64,000 bases of DNA from CAZAYY01 sp964489525 (GTDB taxonomy: Bacteria; Chloroflexota; Anaerolineae; Anaerolineales; JABWBV01), in the NCBI GenBank assembly GCA_964489525.1, contig CAZAYY010000018.1:1-64000 (forward strand). The letters run 5' to 3'. This document shows, piece by piece, positions 43,537 through 51,051 of this stretch (within the stretch, counting starts at the first letter, position 1; the number at the start of each line of letters is the position of its first letter). Below the pieces are notes generated by a model, which had not been told where the DNA came from, did no database searches, and saw nothing but the letters and a program-made list of their open reading frames with translations. A program made the position numbers and the translations under genes.

Positions 43537-44814
43537 TTATCTCCGCTCAAAAATGTGAACCACACAGGTCTGGCCGGTGCCGCCCACGTTGTGGGTCAGG
43601 GCCAGGGAGGGTTGGCCCTGCACCTGGCGCTCGCCGGCAGTGCCGCGCAGCTGCTTCCACACCTCAATCACCTGCCCGGTGCCCGAAGCCCCCACCGGGT
43701 GACCTTTGGATTTTAAGCCGCCCGAAGTGTTCACCGGGTGAGGCCCATTGCGGCTGGTCAGGCCTTCTTCGGCGGCAATGTGTCCCTGGCCAGGGGCAAA
43801 GAAACCCAAATCTTCGGTAGCAATAATTTCGGCCACGGTGAAACAGTCGTGAACTTCGGCAAGTTTTACATCCCCAGGCTGCACGCCGGCCATTTCATAG
43901 GCCTGGCGGGCGGCTTCGCGAGCCGAGCGCAAAACCGTCAGGTCGGCGCGGTCGTGCAGGGCCACGTCGCTGGCCTGACCGCTGCCAATGATGTACAACG
44001 GGTCATCGGTAAAGCGGCGGGCAATCTCTTCACTCACCAGTAAAACCGCCGCCGCCCCATCGGATATGGGCGAGCAGTCGAACAACCGCAGCGGCCAGGC
44101 GATGGTCGGGTTGGCCCGGTCGTCGTGCATAAAGGCCATTTCATCTTCCCAGGTGGGCAGGGGCTGGCCCTTGGCTTTGGCCTTGGCAATCCGCTGGTCC
44201 ATTACCTGGCGAATGGTCTGGCCAAACTGGGCTTTGTCGTTCAGGGCGCCGTTATCGTGGTTTTTGATCCCCACCTTTAGAAAGGCTTCGGGGCTGGCGC
44301 CATAGCGGGCCATGTAGGCGGTGGCGATGGCCGCATAAAACCCTGGGAAGGTGAAGCCCGCCGGGATTTCATAAAGCACATCGCCAGCTGTGGCCAGGGT
44401 GTCGGTGACATCTGCGGTGGGCAGGTCGGTCATTTTTTCAATGCCGCCCACCAGAACCATATCATACGCTCCGGAAGCCACGGCCAGCAGCCCCTGGCGC
44501 AGCGCCACGCCGCCGCTGGCGCAGGCATCTTCCACCCGCGTGGCAGCCCGCGGCGAAAGGCCGGTCCAGTCGGCCATGATGGGGGCAACATGCGCCTGGC
44601 CTTCAAACAGGTCACTGCTGAAATTGCCAATGTACAGGGCTTCGATATCCTTGGGGTCGAGGCCCTTATCTACAGAAGCCCGCATTTCGTGAAATGCTTC
44701 GACAAACAAGTCGCGGCTCGATTTTCCAGGGAAAGCACCAAAACGGCTCATCCCCGCGCCTACCACCGCCACGCCGCGCGCCAGGCGGTTTTTTCCATTC
44801 TTTTGATTGAGCAT
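43537..44814 (-). CDS. SCP2-type thiolase-like enzyme
   Basis: 425 residues from MLNQKNG, with GGAGG seven bases upstream. The nucleophile is Cys98 in EDACASGGVALRQG. Further motifs are VHDCFTVAE and GGLKSKGHPVGASG. The C-terminal Cys of classic thiolases is replaced: the sequence is HNVGGTG. This pattern fits SCP2-type thiolases, including retro-aldol and aldolase members such as Ltp2. With DUF35 and MaoC partners it may cleave or form a C-C bond on a CoA ester. Confidence 0.9.
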   Translation of the reverse strand: MLNQKNGKNRLARGVAVVGAGMSRFGAFPGKSSRDLFVEAFHEMRASVDKGLDPKDIEALYIGNFSSDLFEGQAHVAPIMADWTGLSPRAATRVEDACASGGVALRQGLLAVASGAYDMVLVGGIEKMTDLPTADVTDTLATAGDVLYEIPAGFTFPGFYAAIATAYMARYGASPEAFLKVGIKNHDNGALNDKAQFGQTIRQVMDQRIAKAKAKGQPLPTWEDEMAFMHDDRANPTIAWPLRLFDCSPISDGAAAVLLVSEEIARRFTDDPLYIIGSGQASDVALHDRADLTVLRSAREAARQAYEMAGVQPGDVKLAEVHDCFTVAEIIATEDLGFFAPGQGHIAAEEGLTSRNGPHPVNTSGGLKSKGHPVGASGTGQVIEVWKQLRGTAGERQVQGQPSLALTHNVGGTGQTCVVHIFERR

Positions 44815-44935
44815 ACAACAACCTCCAAAAAACGCTACTACACTCAGGCGGCAGCACCCGGCCGCTCTCGGGTTTTGCACCCTGCTTCAGAAATCCAAAG
44901 AGGGCTTAATGGCTTCGCCGGGCTGGCTCGCCTGT

Positions 44936-46003
44936 TTATTTTGCGCCAAGAAAGGCGTGAAAGGCGGCGTTAAATTCACCCGGCTGTTCAATGTGCGGGC
45001 TGTGGGCGGCTTCTGCCACCACGTATTCCTGGAAAGCGCCGCCCGCAGCCTGGTATTTTTCAAAAACGGTGCGCGTCTGGATGAGCATGGGCTGGGGCGG
45101 GTAGACATCATCCCCCGGCCAGCCAGGCACAAAGCCCAACTTGCCCAGGGCGCCAAAGTCGAACATCGAATTATCGGCCACAATCATGTCGGCGCCGCCG
45201 CGCACCCACAGGATGGGCGGCTTCGGGCTGGCTGCCACCAGGGCGGCCGCGTCCCCTTTGTCGTATTTGGGTGACCAGGCATTAACCGGCCCCTTAACCC
45301 CAGGCGCAACGTTTGGCCAGTTTGCAGAGGGGGTGAAATCGCCAGGGTAGGCTTCCGGGCCGGTGCGCTCCATCAACGAAGCGGTCAAAAAATCTTCTTC
45401 GCGGGCAGCCCGGAACGGGGCTTTGTAATAAAAGGTATTAATCACATTGCGGGGCGAGTTCGGGTCGTCGGCACTGCGGTCGCCGGCCTGGATGCGCTGG
45501 ACAAAGACCGGGTTGACCACACCGCCGCCCGAACCGGCAAAGTCTGCGTAGCAGGGTGTGCCGTCCGGGCCTTTGGTGCCGCCGAAGCCGTAGGGGGAAA
45601 CCGGGCAAACCAGGGTGGCCGAGAGCACTTTTTCAGGGTAATCGGCAATAAAGCGATAAATGATGCCTGCGCCCATAGACCAGCCCACCAAATGGGCCTT
45701 TTCGATGCCCAGGGCTTCAAAGAGCGCCTTAACGTCTTCCGACCAAACGGAAACGCCCTGGGTGGAATCAACGGGGGCATCCTCCGTCCAGCCGTAGCCG
45801 CGCAGGTCGGGGGCAATGCCGCGATAAGCGGCGGGCAGGGCGAGCATGGTTTCTTCCCAATACAGCGCCGCCGAAAAATTGCCATGCAGAAAGACCACCG
45901 GAATGCCATTGGCCGGGCCTGAAAAATAGACGTGCTGCTGAATGGTTTTGGTGGCCACCATCTGGGTGGTGATGCCGGGGAGAGGGGCAGGTTTTGCAGT
46001 CAT
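44936..46003 (-). CDS. Alpha/beta hydrolase with Ser nucleophile
   Basis: 355 residues. The oxyanion turn is VVFLHGNFSAALYW, the nucleophile Ser109 in LVGWSMGAGI and the catalytic His in AHSPHIEQP. A long lid of about 100 residues lies between. It is not of the haloalkane dehalogenase type because the nucleophile is Ser. It may hydrolyse an ester, lactone or thioester in the pathway. The gene sits 21 bp after the ligase gene, and about 120 bp before the thiolase gene without another ORF. Confidence 0.88.
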   Translation of the reverse strand: MTAKPAPLPGITTQMVATKTIQQHVYFSGPANGIPVVFLHGNFSAALYWEETMLALPAAYRGIAPDLRGYGWTEDAPVDSTQGVSVWSEDVKALFEALGIEKAHLVGWSMGAGIIYRFIADYPEKVLSATLVCPVSPYGFGGTKGPDGTPCYADFAGSGGGVVNPVFVQRIQAGDRSADDPNSPRNVINTFYYKAPFRAAREEDFLTASLMERTGPEAYPGDFTPSANWPNVAPGVKGPVNAWSPKYDKGDAAALVAASPKPPILWVRGGADMIVADNSMFDFGALGKLGFVPGWPGDDVYPPQPMLIQTRTVFEKYQAAGGAFQEYVVAEAAHSPHIEQPGEFNAAFHAFLGAK

Positions 46004-46024
46004 TTTTTTCTCCTTCAGGTTTAC

Positions 46025-47569
46025 TTATGAAAACATCGCTCTTAATTCACGTTTGAGGATTTTGCCCATGCTCGAAAGCGGCAGGGCGTCCAAAAAAGTC
46101 ACGCTGCGCGGCACTTTGTAGCGCGCCAGGTGGTTTTGCATAAAAGCCAAAAGTTCTTCTTCGGTGGCGATTTGGCCTGGTTTGAGCACCACGCAGGCCT
46201 TACCTACCTCGCCCCACCTCGGGTCGGGCAGGCCAACCACTGCGCACATGTGCACAGCCGGGTGGCGGTAGAGCACCTGCTCAATTTCCACCGGGTAAAC
46301 GTTCTCGCCGCCAGAGATGAACATATCCTTTTTGCGATCCATGACATAAAAATACCAGTTTTCGTCATAGCGCACGATATCGCCCGTGTGAAACCAGCCC
46401 TCAGCGTCTTTGACGGCTGCGCTGGCTTCAGGATTGTTGTAGTAACCTGAACTGCCGCTGGGGCCTTTAAGCAGCAGTTCGCCCTGTTCGTTCGGCCCCA
46501 CTGGTTGGTTGTTTTCATCCACCACGCGCACATCCACAAAGAAATTCGGGCGGCCAATGCTGCCTGCTTTGCGAATGGCGTCTTCGGCAGGCAGGGCAAA
46601 CAAGCCCGGGCCAAATTCGGTCATTCCAAAACCCTGCTTAAAGCGGATGCCCTTTTCGCGGGCATACTGCTCCACCAGGGGAACGGGCAACGGTGCGCCA
46701 CCGGCGGTACAAAAACGCAGGCTGCTCAGGTTTGCCGTAGACCAGTTAGGCGCCTGGGTGAGCATCTGGTACATGGTGGGCACACCCGCAAAAACGGTCA
46801 CACCCTCGCGTTCAATCAACTCCAACACCTGGGCCGGGTCAAACTGGCGGGTCAGAATGGTGGTGTTGCCCAAAATAGCCTGGGAAGAACAATAGGTAAA
46901 CAACCCACCCGCATGAAACAGCGGGAAGACACACAGATAAATATCGTTATGGGTCAGGTCATGGATGATCGTATTGAGTACGTTCCAAGATATCTGCCGG
47001 TGGCTGACCATGGCGGCCTTGGGCAGGCCGGTGGTGCCGCCGGTAAACAGCAGGCAGGCGATATCTTCTTCCACCAGGCTATCACAGGTGACCGGGGTGT
47101 CTGGCATGGCGTCGCGCTCGGCGGCCAGCAGCCGGCTGCCCGGAACCCCTTCCCCTTCGATATGTAAATAGTGCCCAATGGCATACGGCTCACCCCGGAT
47201 GTCGGCCTGGATGGTGGCAACCGTATCTTTGAAATCATCCGAATAAATCAGTACCCTGGGGGTGGTAGATTCGAGTACCCCGACCTGCTCGCGCCAGTGC
47301 AGCCGCCAGTTCAACGCCGTGTGAATTGCGCCCAGTTTGCCACAGGCGTAGAGCAGGTCAAGATGTTCAATTCCATCCCGGGCTAAAATTGCCACCCGGT
47401 CGCCTTTTTGGATATTCGCCCGGGTTCTCAGCCAGTTGGCCAGCTGGTTCACCCGCCGGTTCCATTCTTTGTACGTCAGGCGCAGCTCGGGGGTTTTCCC
47501 CGAGTCGATAATTGCCAAACGGTCCGGCGAGTAAATCTCGCGCCGGCCCAGGGTATCGCCAATATACAT
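46025..47569 (-). CDS. AMP-dependent acyl-CoA ligase, cluster copy 1
   Basis: 514 residues from MYIGDTLGRR, with GGAGG seven bases upstream. Motifs are IACLLFTGGTTGLPKAAMVSH (Gly in place of the usual Ser), RFKQGFGMTEFGPG, GWFHTGDIVRYDENWYFYVM, DMFISGGENVYPVEIEQVLY and Lys in SSMGKILKRELR. It is related to the other ligase of the cluster, so two different acids, or two steps, may need activation. Confidence 0.92.
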   Translation of the reverse strand: MYIGDTLGRREIYSPDRLAIIDSGKTPELRLTYKEWNRRVNQLANWLRTRANIQKGDRVAILARDGIEHLDLLYACGKLGAIHTALNWRLHWREQVGVLESTTPRVLIYSDDFKDTVATIQADIRGEPYAIGHYLHIEGEGVPGSRLLAAERDAMPDTPVTCDSLVEEDIACLLFTGGTTGLPKAAMVSHRQISWNVLNTIIHDLTHNDIYLCVFPLFHAGGLFTYCSSQAILGNTTILTRQFDPAQVLELIEREGVTVFAGVPTMYQMLTQAPNWSTANLSSLRFCTAGGAPLPVPLVEQYAREKGIRFKQGFGMTEFGPGLFALPAEDAIRKAGSIGRPNFFVDVRVVDENNQPVGPNEQGELLLKGPSGSSGYYNNPEASAAVKDAEGWFHTGDIVRYDENWYFYVMDRKKDMFISGGENVYPVEIEQVLYRHPAVHMCAVVGLPDPRWGEVGKACVVLKPGQIATEEELLAFMQNHLARYKVPRSVTFLDALPLSSMGKILKRELRAMFS

Positions 47570-47635
47570 ACCGCCACCTCCTGAGTGGAGCGTCCACCGG
47601 CCAGGGCAAAGCCCACGGGCCGGTGGACGCATTTT

Positions 47636-48634
47636 TTAGCCAACCCAGCGCCAGACTGAGGAAGCCATGGTAATGCCGCCTCCGCTGGCACAGAACAACA
47701 CAATCTCACCGGGCCGCGGACCTTTGCCTTGCGCCAGGGCGTCATCCAGCGCCATGATGACGCAGGGCGAACCCGTGTAGCCCCATTTGTGCATCACCCA
47801 ATGGGTTTTTTCAATCGGCTGCTTCAGCAGATCCATCATAAATTCAATGGTGCGCAGGTTGAGCTGGGTAAAGTAGTAGTGATCTACATCATCAAACGTC
47901 AGGCCTGCTTTGCCAAGTGCACCCTGCATCAATTTAGGCCAATATTCGGTGTTGAAGGTTTTAGGAAATTTCTTAACAAACTCGACTTTAGGGGGCCCAA
48001 ACTGCGCCAGGTTTTCGGGAGTGCAGGGGCGGTAGGTGCCGCCAGTATAGATTCCAAGCGCATCATGAAAGGAACCCACCGAAAGTAGGTTGCTGGCCAA
48101 AAAGCCGGGGGCATCGCCCACACCCAAAACCACCGCCCCAGCGCCATCGGCAAACAGGTTGGCGGTTTTCTTGTCGCTGAAGTCCAGGTAGCGGCTCATG
48201 CCATAGCCGCCCGCAACCAGGATGTACTGCATGCCGGGTTCGGTCATCAGGTAGCGGGCTCCCTGGTCGAGAGCGGTTACCCAACCCGCACAGGCGCTGT
48301 TGACATCGTAACAACCTGCCCGGTCTGCGCCCAGCTTATGCTGGACCACCACCGAAGTGCTGGGGGAGAGGTAATCGGGGGTATCGGTGGAGACGATGAT
48401 TAAATCCAGGTCGGCAGGGGTGATTCCGGCTCGCTCCAGCGCCACACGGGAAGCCGCCGTGATTAAATCCGACGTGGTTTGGTCGGGTACCATCCAGCGG
48501 CGTTCGCGAATGCCCACGTTGTCCAGCAGCCACTGGCTGGTGGATTCACCCATCAGGGCGTCTACCTCGGCATTGGTGACAACCCGCTCAGGAACATAGC
48601 TGCCTGTTGCAAGAATTCGCGGGCTGCGGCTCAT
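47636..48634 (-). CDS. KAS III-like protein B with altered catalytic residues
   Basis: 332 residues of the FabH fold. The nucleophile Cys115 is kept (VNSACAGWVTA). The His of FabH (PHQAN) is Thr256 in YYFTQLNLRTI, and the Asn (GNTS) is Tyr286 in WGYTGSP. Decarboxylative condensation as in FabH therefore seems unlikely; acyl transfer or a non-decarboxylating reaction is possible. It lies 1 bp downstream of the SDR gene and upstream of the ligase gene. Confidence 0.88.
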   Translation of the reverse strand: MSRSPRILATGSYVPERVVTNAEVDALMGESTSQWLLDNVGIRERRWMVPDQTTSDLITAASRVALERAGITPADLDLIIVSTDTPDYLSPSTSVVVQHKLGADRAGCYDVNSACAGWVTALDQGARYLMTEPGMQYILVAGGYGMSRYLDFSDKKTANLFADGAGAVVLGVGDAPGFLASNLLSVGSFHDALGIYTGGTYRPCTPENLAQFGPPKVEFVKKFPKTFNTEYWPKLMQGALGKAGLTFDDVDHYYFTQLNLRTIEFMMDLLKQPIEKTHWVMHKWGYTGSPCVIMALDDALAQGKGPRPGEIVLFCASGGGITMASSVWRWVG

Positions 48635-48635
48635 G

Positions 48636-49400
48636 TTACGTCCCTACCACAATGCCGCCATCCACGCGCAGCACTTCACCGGTAATAAAGCTGGCTTCGT
48701 CTGAGGCCAGGAAGAGGTAGGCGTTGGCAATATCGCGTGGTTCGCCCAGGCGGCCCAGCGGAGTGCGGGCGCGCATGCCATCCAGCACCTTTTCGGGCAT
48801 GGCGGTAACCATTTCGGTTGCCGTGAAGCCCGGCGCAATTGCGCATACGCGCACGTTGAAACGTCCGAGTTCCCGCGCCCACACCTTGGTCATGCCGATC
48901 ACGCCGGCTTTGGTGGCCACATAGTTGGTCTGGCCAAAGTTGCCATCCAGGCCCACGATGGAGGTGGCGTTGAGAATGACGCCGCCGTTCTGGCGCATCA
49001 TGTGTGGGGCCACGGCCTGGGTGCAGTTAAACACGCCCTTCAAATTGACGGCAATCACAAAGTCCCATTCTTCTTCGGACATTTGCTTGACGACTTCGCC
49101 ATCTTTCATTTTGACCAGCTGACCATCGCGCAGCACACCGGCGTTGTTGACCAGGATATCAATCCGGCCGTAGCGAGCGATAACCGCATCCACCCATTCC
49201 TGGACAGACTGGCGGCTGCGCACATCCACGTGGTAATAGCTGGCATCCGGCCCAAGTTCGGGCAGCAGGGCATTGCCCGCGGCGTCGTTCACATCGCAAA
49301 TCACCACTTTTGCGCCTTCTTCTGCGAAGCGCAGGGCGGTGGCTTTGCCAATCCCGGCGGCGCCACCTGTTACAAGTGCAATTTTGTTATTGAGTCGCAT
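48636..49400 (-). CDS. Short-chain dehydrogenase/reductase, FabG-like
   Basis: 254 residues from MRLNNKIAL, with AAGGAG eight bases upstream. The dinucleotide motif is TGGAAGIG (11-18), then NNAG (85-88), catalytic Ser147, Tyr160 and Lys164 (YVATK). CDVNDA after strand 2 ends in Asp36, which suggests NAD(H) rather than NADP(H). It likely interconverts a 3-keto and 3-hydroxy acyl ester in the cluster pathway. Confidence 0.93.
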   Translation of the reverse strand: MRLNNKIALVTGGAAGIGKATALRFAEEGAKVVICDVNDAAGNALLPELGPDASYYHVDVRSRQSVQEWVDAVIARYGRIDILVNNAGVLRDGQLVKMKDGEVVKQMSEEEWDFVIAVNLKGVFNCTQAVAPHMMRQNGGVILNATSIVGLDGNFGQTNYVATKAGVIGMTKVWARELGRFNVRVCAIAPGFTATEMVTAMPEKVLDGMRARTPLGRLGEPRDIANAYLFLASDEASFITGEVLRVDGGIVVGT

Positions 49401-49428
49401 ACGATTTCTCCTTGAAGTGAAAGTTTTT

Positions 49429-50475
49429 TTATCCTGGGCCCCACTGCACACAGGTTGCCCCCCAGACGTAACCAATTCCGGCGCCGACCATCATCATCAG
49501 GTCGCCATCTTTCAACCTGCCTTGCTTAAGGCCTTCAATGATATTGATAATTGTATCCTGCTCGCCAATGTGGCCATAGGCAGCGTTATACACACCTTGT
49601 TCTTCGCTCAACCCCAGCCGCTGAAGCATATCTTTGTATCCGGAAGGTTTAATCAGGACCATGTTCAAAAAACCAACATCCTGGCGGGTATGGCCGCTTT
49701 TGCGCAGGGCTTCGTCAATGCAAAACATCCAGTTATCCATCGAAACCGCATTCAGCCGGTCTTTCATGGCTTCGGGTTCGAGCAGGTCAAAACAAAAAAG
49801 ACTGCTGCGCACCGCTTCATCCGTGGGGAACTGCATGGTTCCGCTGGCCGGAACCAGGACATGGCGGCTCATCGAGCCATCAGTCATCAAATGGGTGCCC
49901 AAAACGTGGTTGCGCGGGTAATTTTTGCGCAGCAAAAGCGCCCCACCCCCGGCAGAAATATTGAACAAGAAAGAGGTTCGCGGGTTTTTCAGGTTAATCA
50001 GGTCGCCAATCCGGTAGCCGCCGGCAATCATCACCGTGTTGATATCCGGGTCAGAGCGCATCATGTCTTTGGCCAGCTTGAGGGCAGCAACCGTGGTGCA
50101 GCAGCGCATGTGGATATCCACTGCCCAGGCGTTCGTGGCGCCAATTTCGTAGGCCAGGTCAATCCCAGAAGTCCAGAGCAGGTATTCGCGCCATTCTTCG
50201 GTCGTGCAAATCAGCAGGTCAATTTCCTTGGGATTAATGTCGGTTTTGGCGAGACAGTCTTTGGCGGCCTGGACGGCCATCCAGTTGGGGTGTTCGTCGG
50301 GACGGGCAGTGGTTTTGCTTTCAATACCCAGCTTTTCGCGCACCACCCATTCGGGCATGCCGCTTTGTTCAGCAATGGCTGCGGCAGTCATCCGCCCTTC
50401 GGGCAGGTACATTCCGGCGCTGACAATTCCCACAGGGGGCGCATCCATGGCCTGAGAACGGCTTCCTGGCAGCAT
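49429..50475 (-). CDS. KAS III-like protein A with altered catalytic residues
   Basis: 348 residues of the FabH fold. Cys125 occupies the nucleophile position (DIHMRCCTTVAAL), with a second Cys next to it. The PHQAN-like segment is IKPSGYKDM, so the His is missing. Where FabH has GNTS this has GHIGEQD, so a His302 replaces Asn. It differs strongly from protein B, so the pair may form a heterodimer or act on successive steps. GGAG stands nine bases before the ATG. It is second in the cluster, 2 bp after the 77-residue gene. Confidence 0.85.
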   Translation of the reverse strand: MLPGSRSQAMDAPPVGIVSAGMYLPEGRMTAAAIAEQSGMPEWVVREKLGIESKTTARPDEHPNWMAVQAAKDCLAKTDINPKEIDLLICTTEEWREYLLWTSGIDLAYEIGATNAWAVDIHMRCCTTVAALKLAKDMMRSDPDINTVMIAGGYRIGDLINLKNPRTSFLFNISAGGGALLLRKNYPRNHVLGTHLMTDGSMSRHVLVPASGTMQFPTDEAVRSSLFCFDLLEPEAMKDRLNAVSMDNWMFCIDEALRKSGHTRQDVGFLNMVLIKPSGYKDMLQRLGLSEEQGVYNAAYGHIGEQDTIINIIEGLKQGRLKDGDLMMMVGAGIGYVWGATCVQWGPG

Positions 50476-50477
50476 GC

Positions 50478-50711
50478 TTATGACTCCGCTGGCTGGACGG
50501 GCGGCACAGCAGCCACACTGCCCGGCAAAACCACAAATGTCTGGATGAAAGCCACCGCTTCTACCCAGTTGAGAAAATTCCGTTCCTGGTTGGTTTGAAT
50601 ATGCCGCACCGCCACCCTGCCGGGCTGCTGGTATTCATCGCCTTTTTCAAGATTGCTTCCGCCAGGAATGATCCGGATCACAAATGAATGGATGTTATAA
50701 GTTTCGTCCAT
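50478..50711 (-). CDS. Unknown 77-residue protein heading the CoA cluster
   Basis: Starts MDETYNIHSFVIRII, with GGAAG six bases upstream. It contains RVAVRHIQTNQERNFLNWVE and an amphipathic helix; no known domain is recognised. The tail (VAAVPPVQPAES) is Pro-rich and probably flexible. It is the promoter-proximal gene of the cluster and could be a small partner of the KAS III-like proteins. Confidence 0.6.
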   Translation of the reverse strand: MDETYNIHSFVIRIIPGGSNLEKGDEYQQPGRVAVRHIQTNQERNFLNWVEAVAFIQTFVVLPGSVAAVPPVQPAES

Positions 50712-50839
50712 AGCCGCTTCCACCATAATCCGAACCGGCTTTTCGCCGGACAGTTATAGGATAGCACAGGGCAGGTACAAGCGGGTTACAGCGCCACCAA
50801 GGGGGAGCACGCAAATGTTGTTATTGCATCCATTCCCCA

Positions 50840-50922
50840 TCCCCCGCCCCAAAGCCTGGGGCGGGGTTGGGGGTGGGGTTGGAAAGTGAGAACCGCAAAT
50901 TCTAACAACATTTGCGCGCACC
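50840..50922 (-). repeat. GC-hairpin intergenic repeat, copy 2
   Basis: Inverted relative to the copy at 13907-13989, with the same GGTTCTCA block and CCCCGCCCCA hairpin. The surrounding gap (50712-51051) holds no gene. Confidence 0.85.
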
Positions 50923-51051
50923 TCGCCAAGGTCACCTTGAAGCCATCCGGCACAAACCGCCTGACCCACTGTCCCCCCGGGCGGCTTGCAAGCATGGGTC
51001 AGGAGGTTGCTTCGTTATCTGCGCTGACACAAAACCGAGGTCGGGTTGGGC

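Noticed and set aside
36566..49400. OleABCD-like olefin pathway (KAS III-like, hydrolase, AMP ligase, SDR; hydrolase-ligase fusion like OleBC)
   Set aside because: The hydrolases have Ser nucleophiles (GHSFGG, GWSMG) rather than the Asp of OleB, the SDR is a classical FabG type instead of the extended OleD type, and the KAS III-like proteins lack the His/Asn of OleA.
43101..50475. Archaeal-type thiolase/HMG-CoA synthase/DUF35 mevalonate complex
   Set aside because: Thiolase and DUF35 are adjacent, but no mevalonate gene is near, and ligases, MaoC and crotonase do not belong to that pathway.
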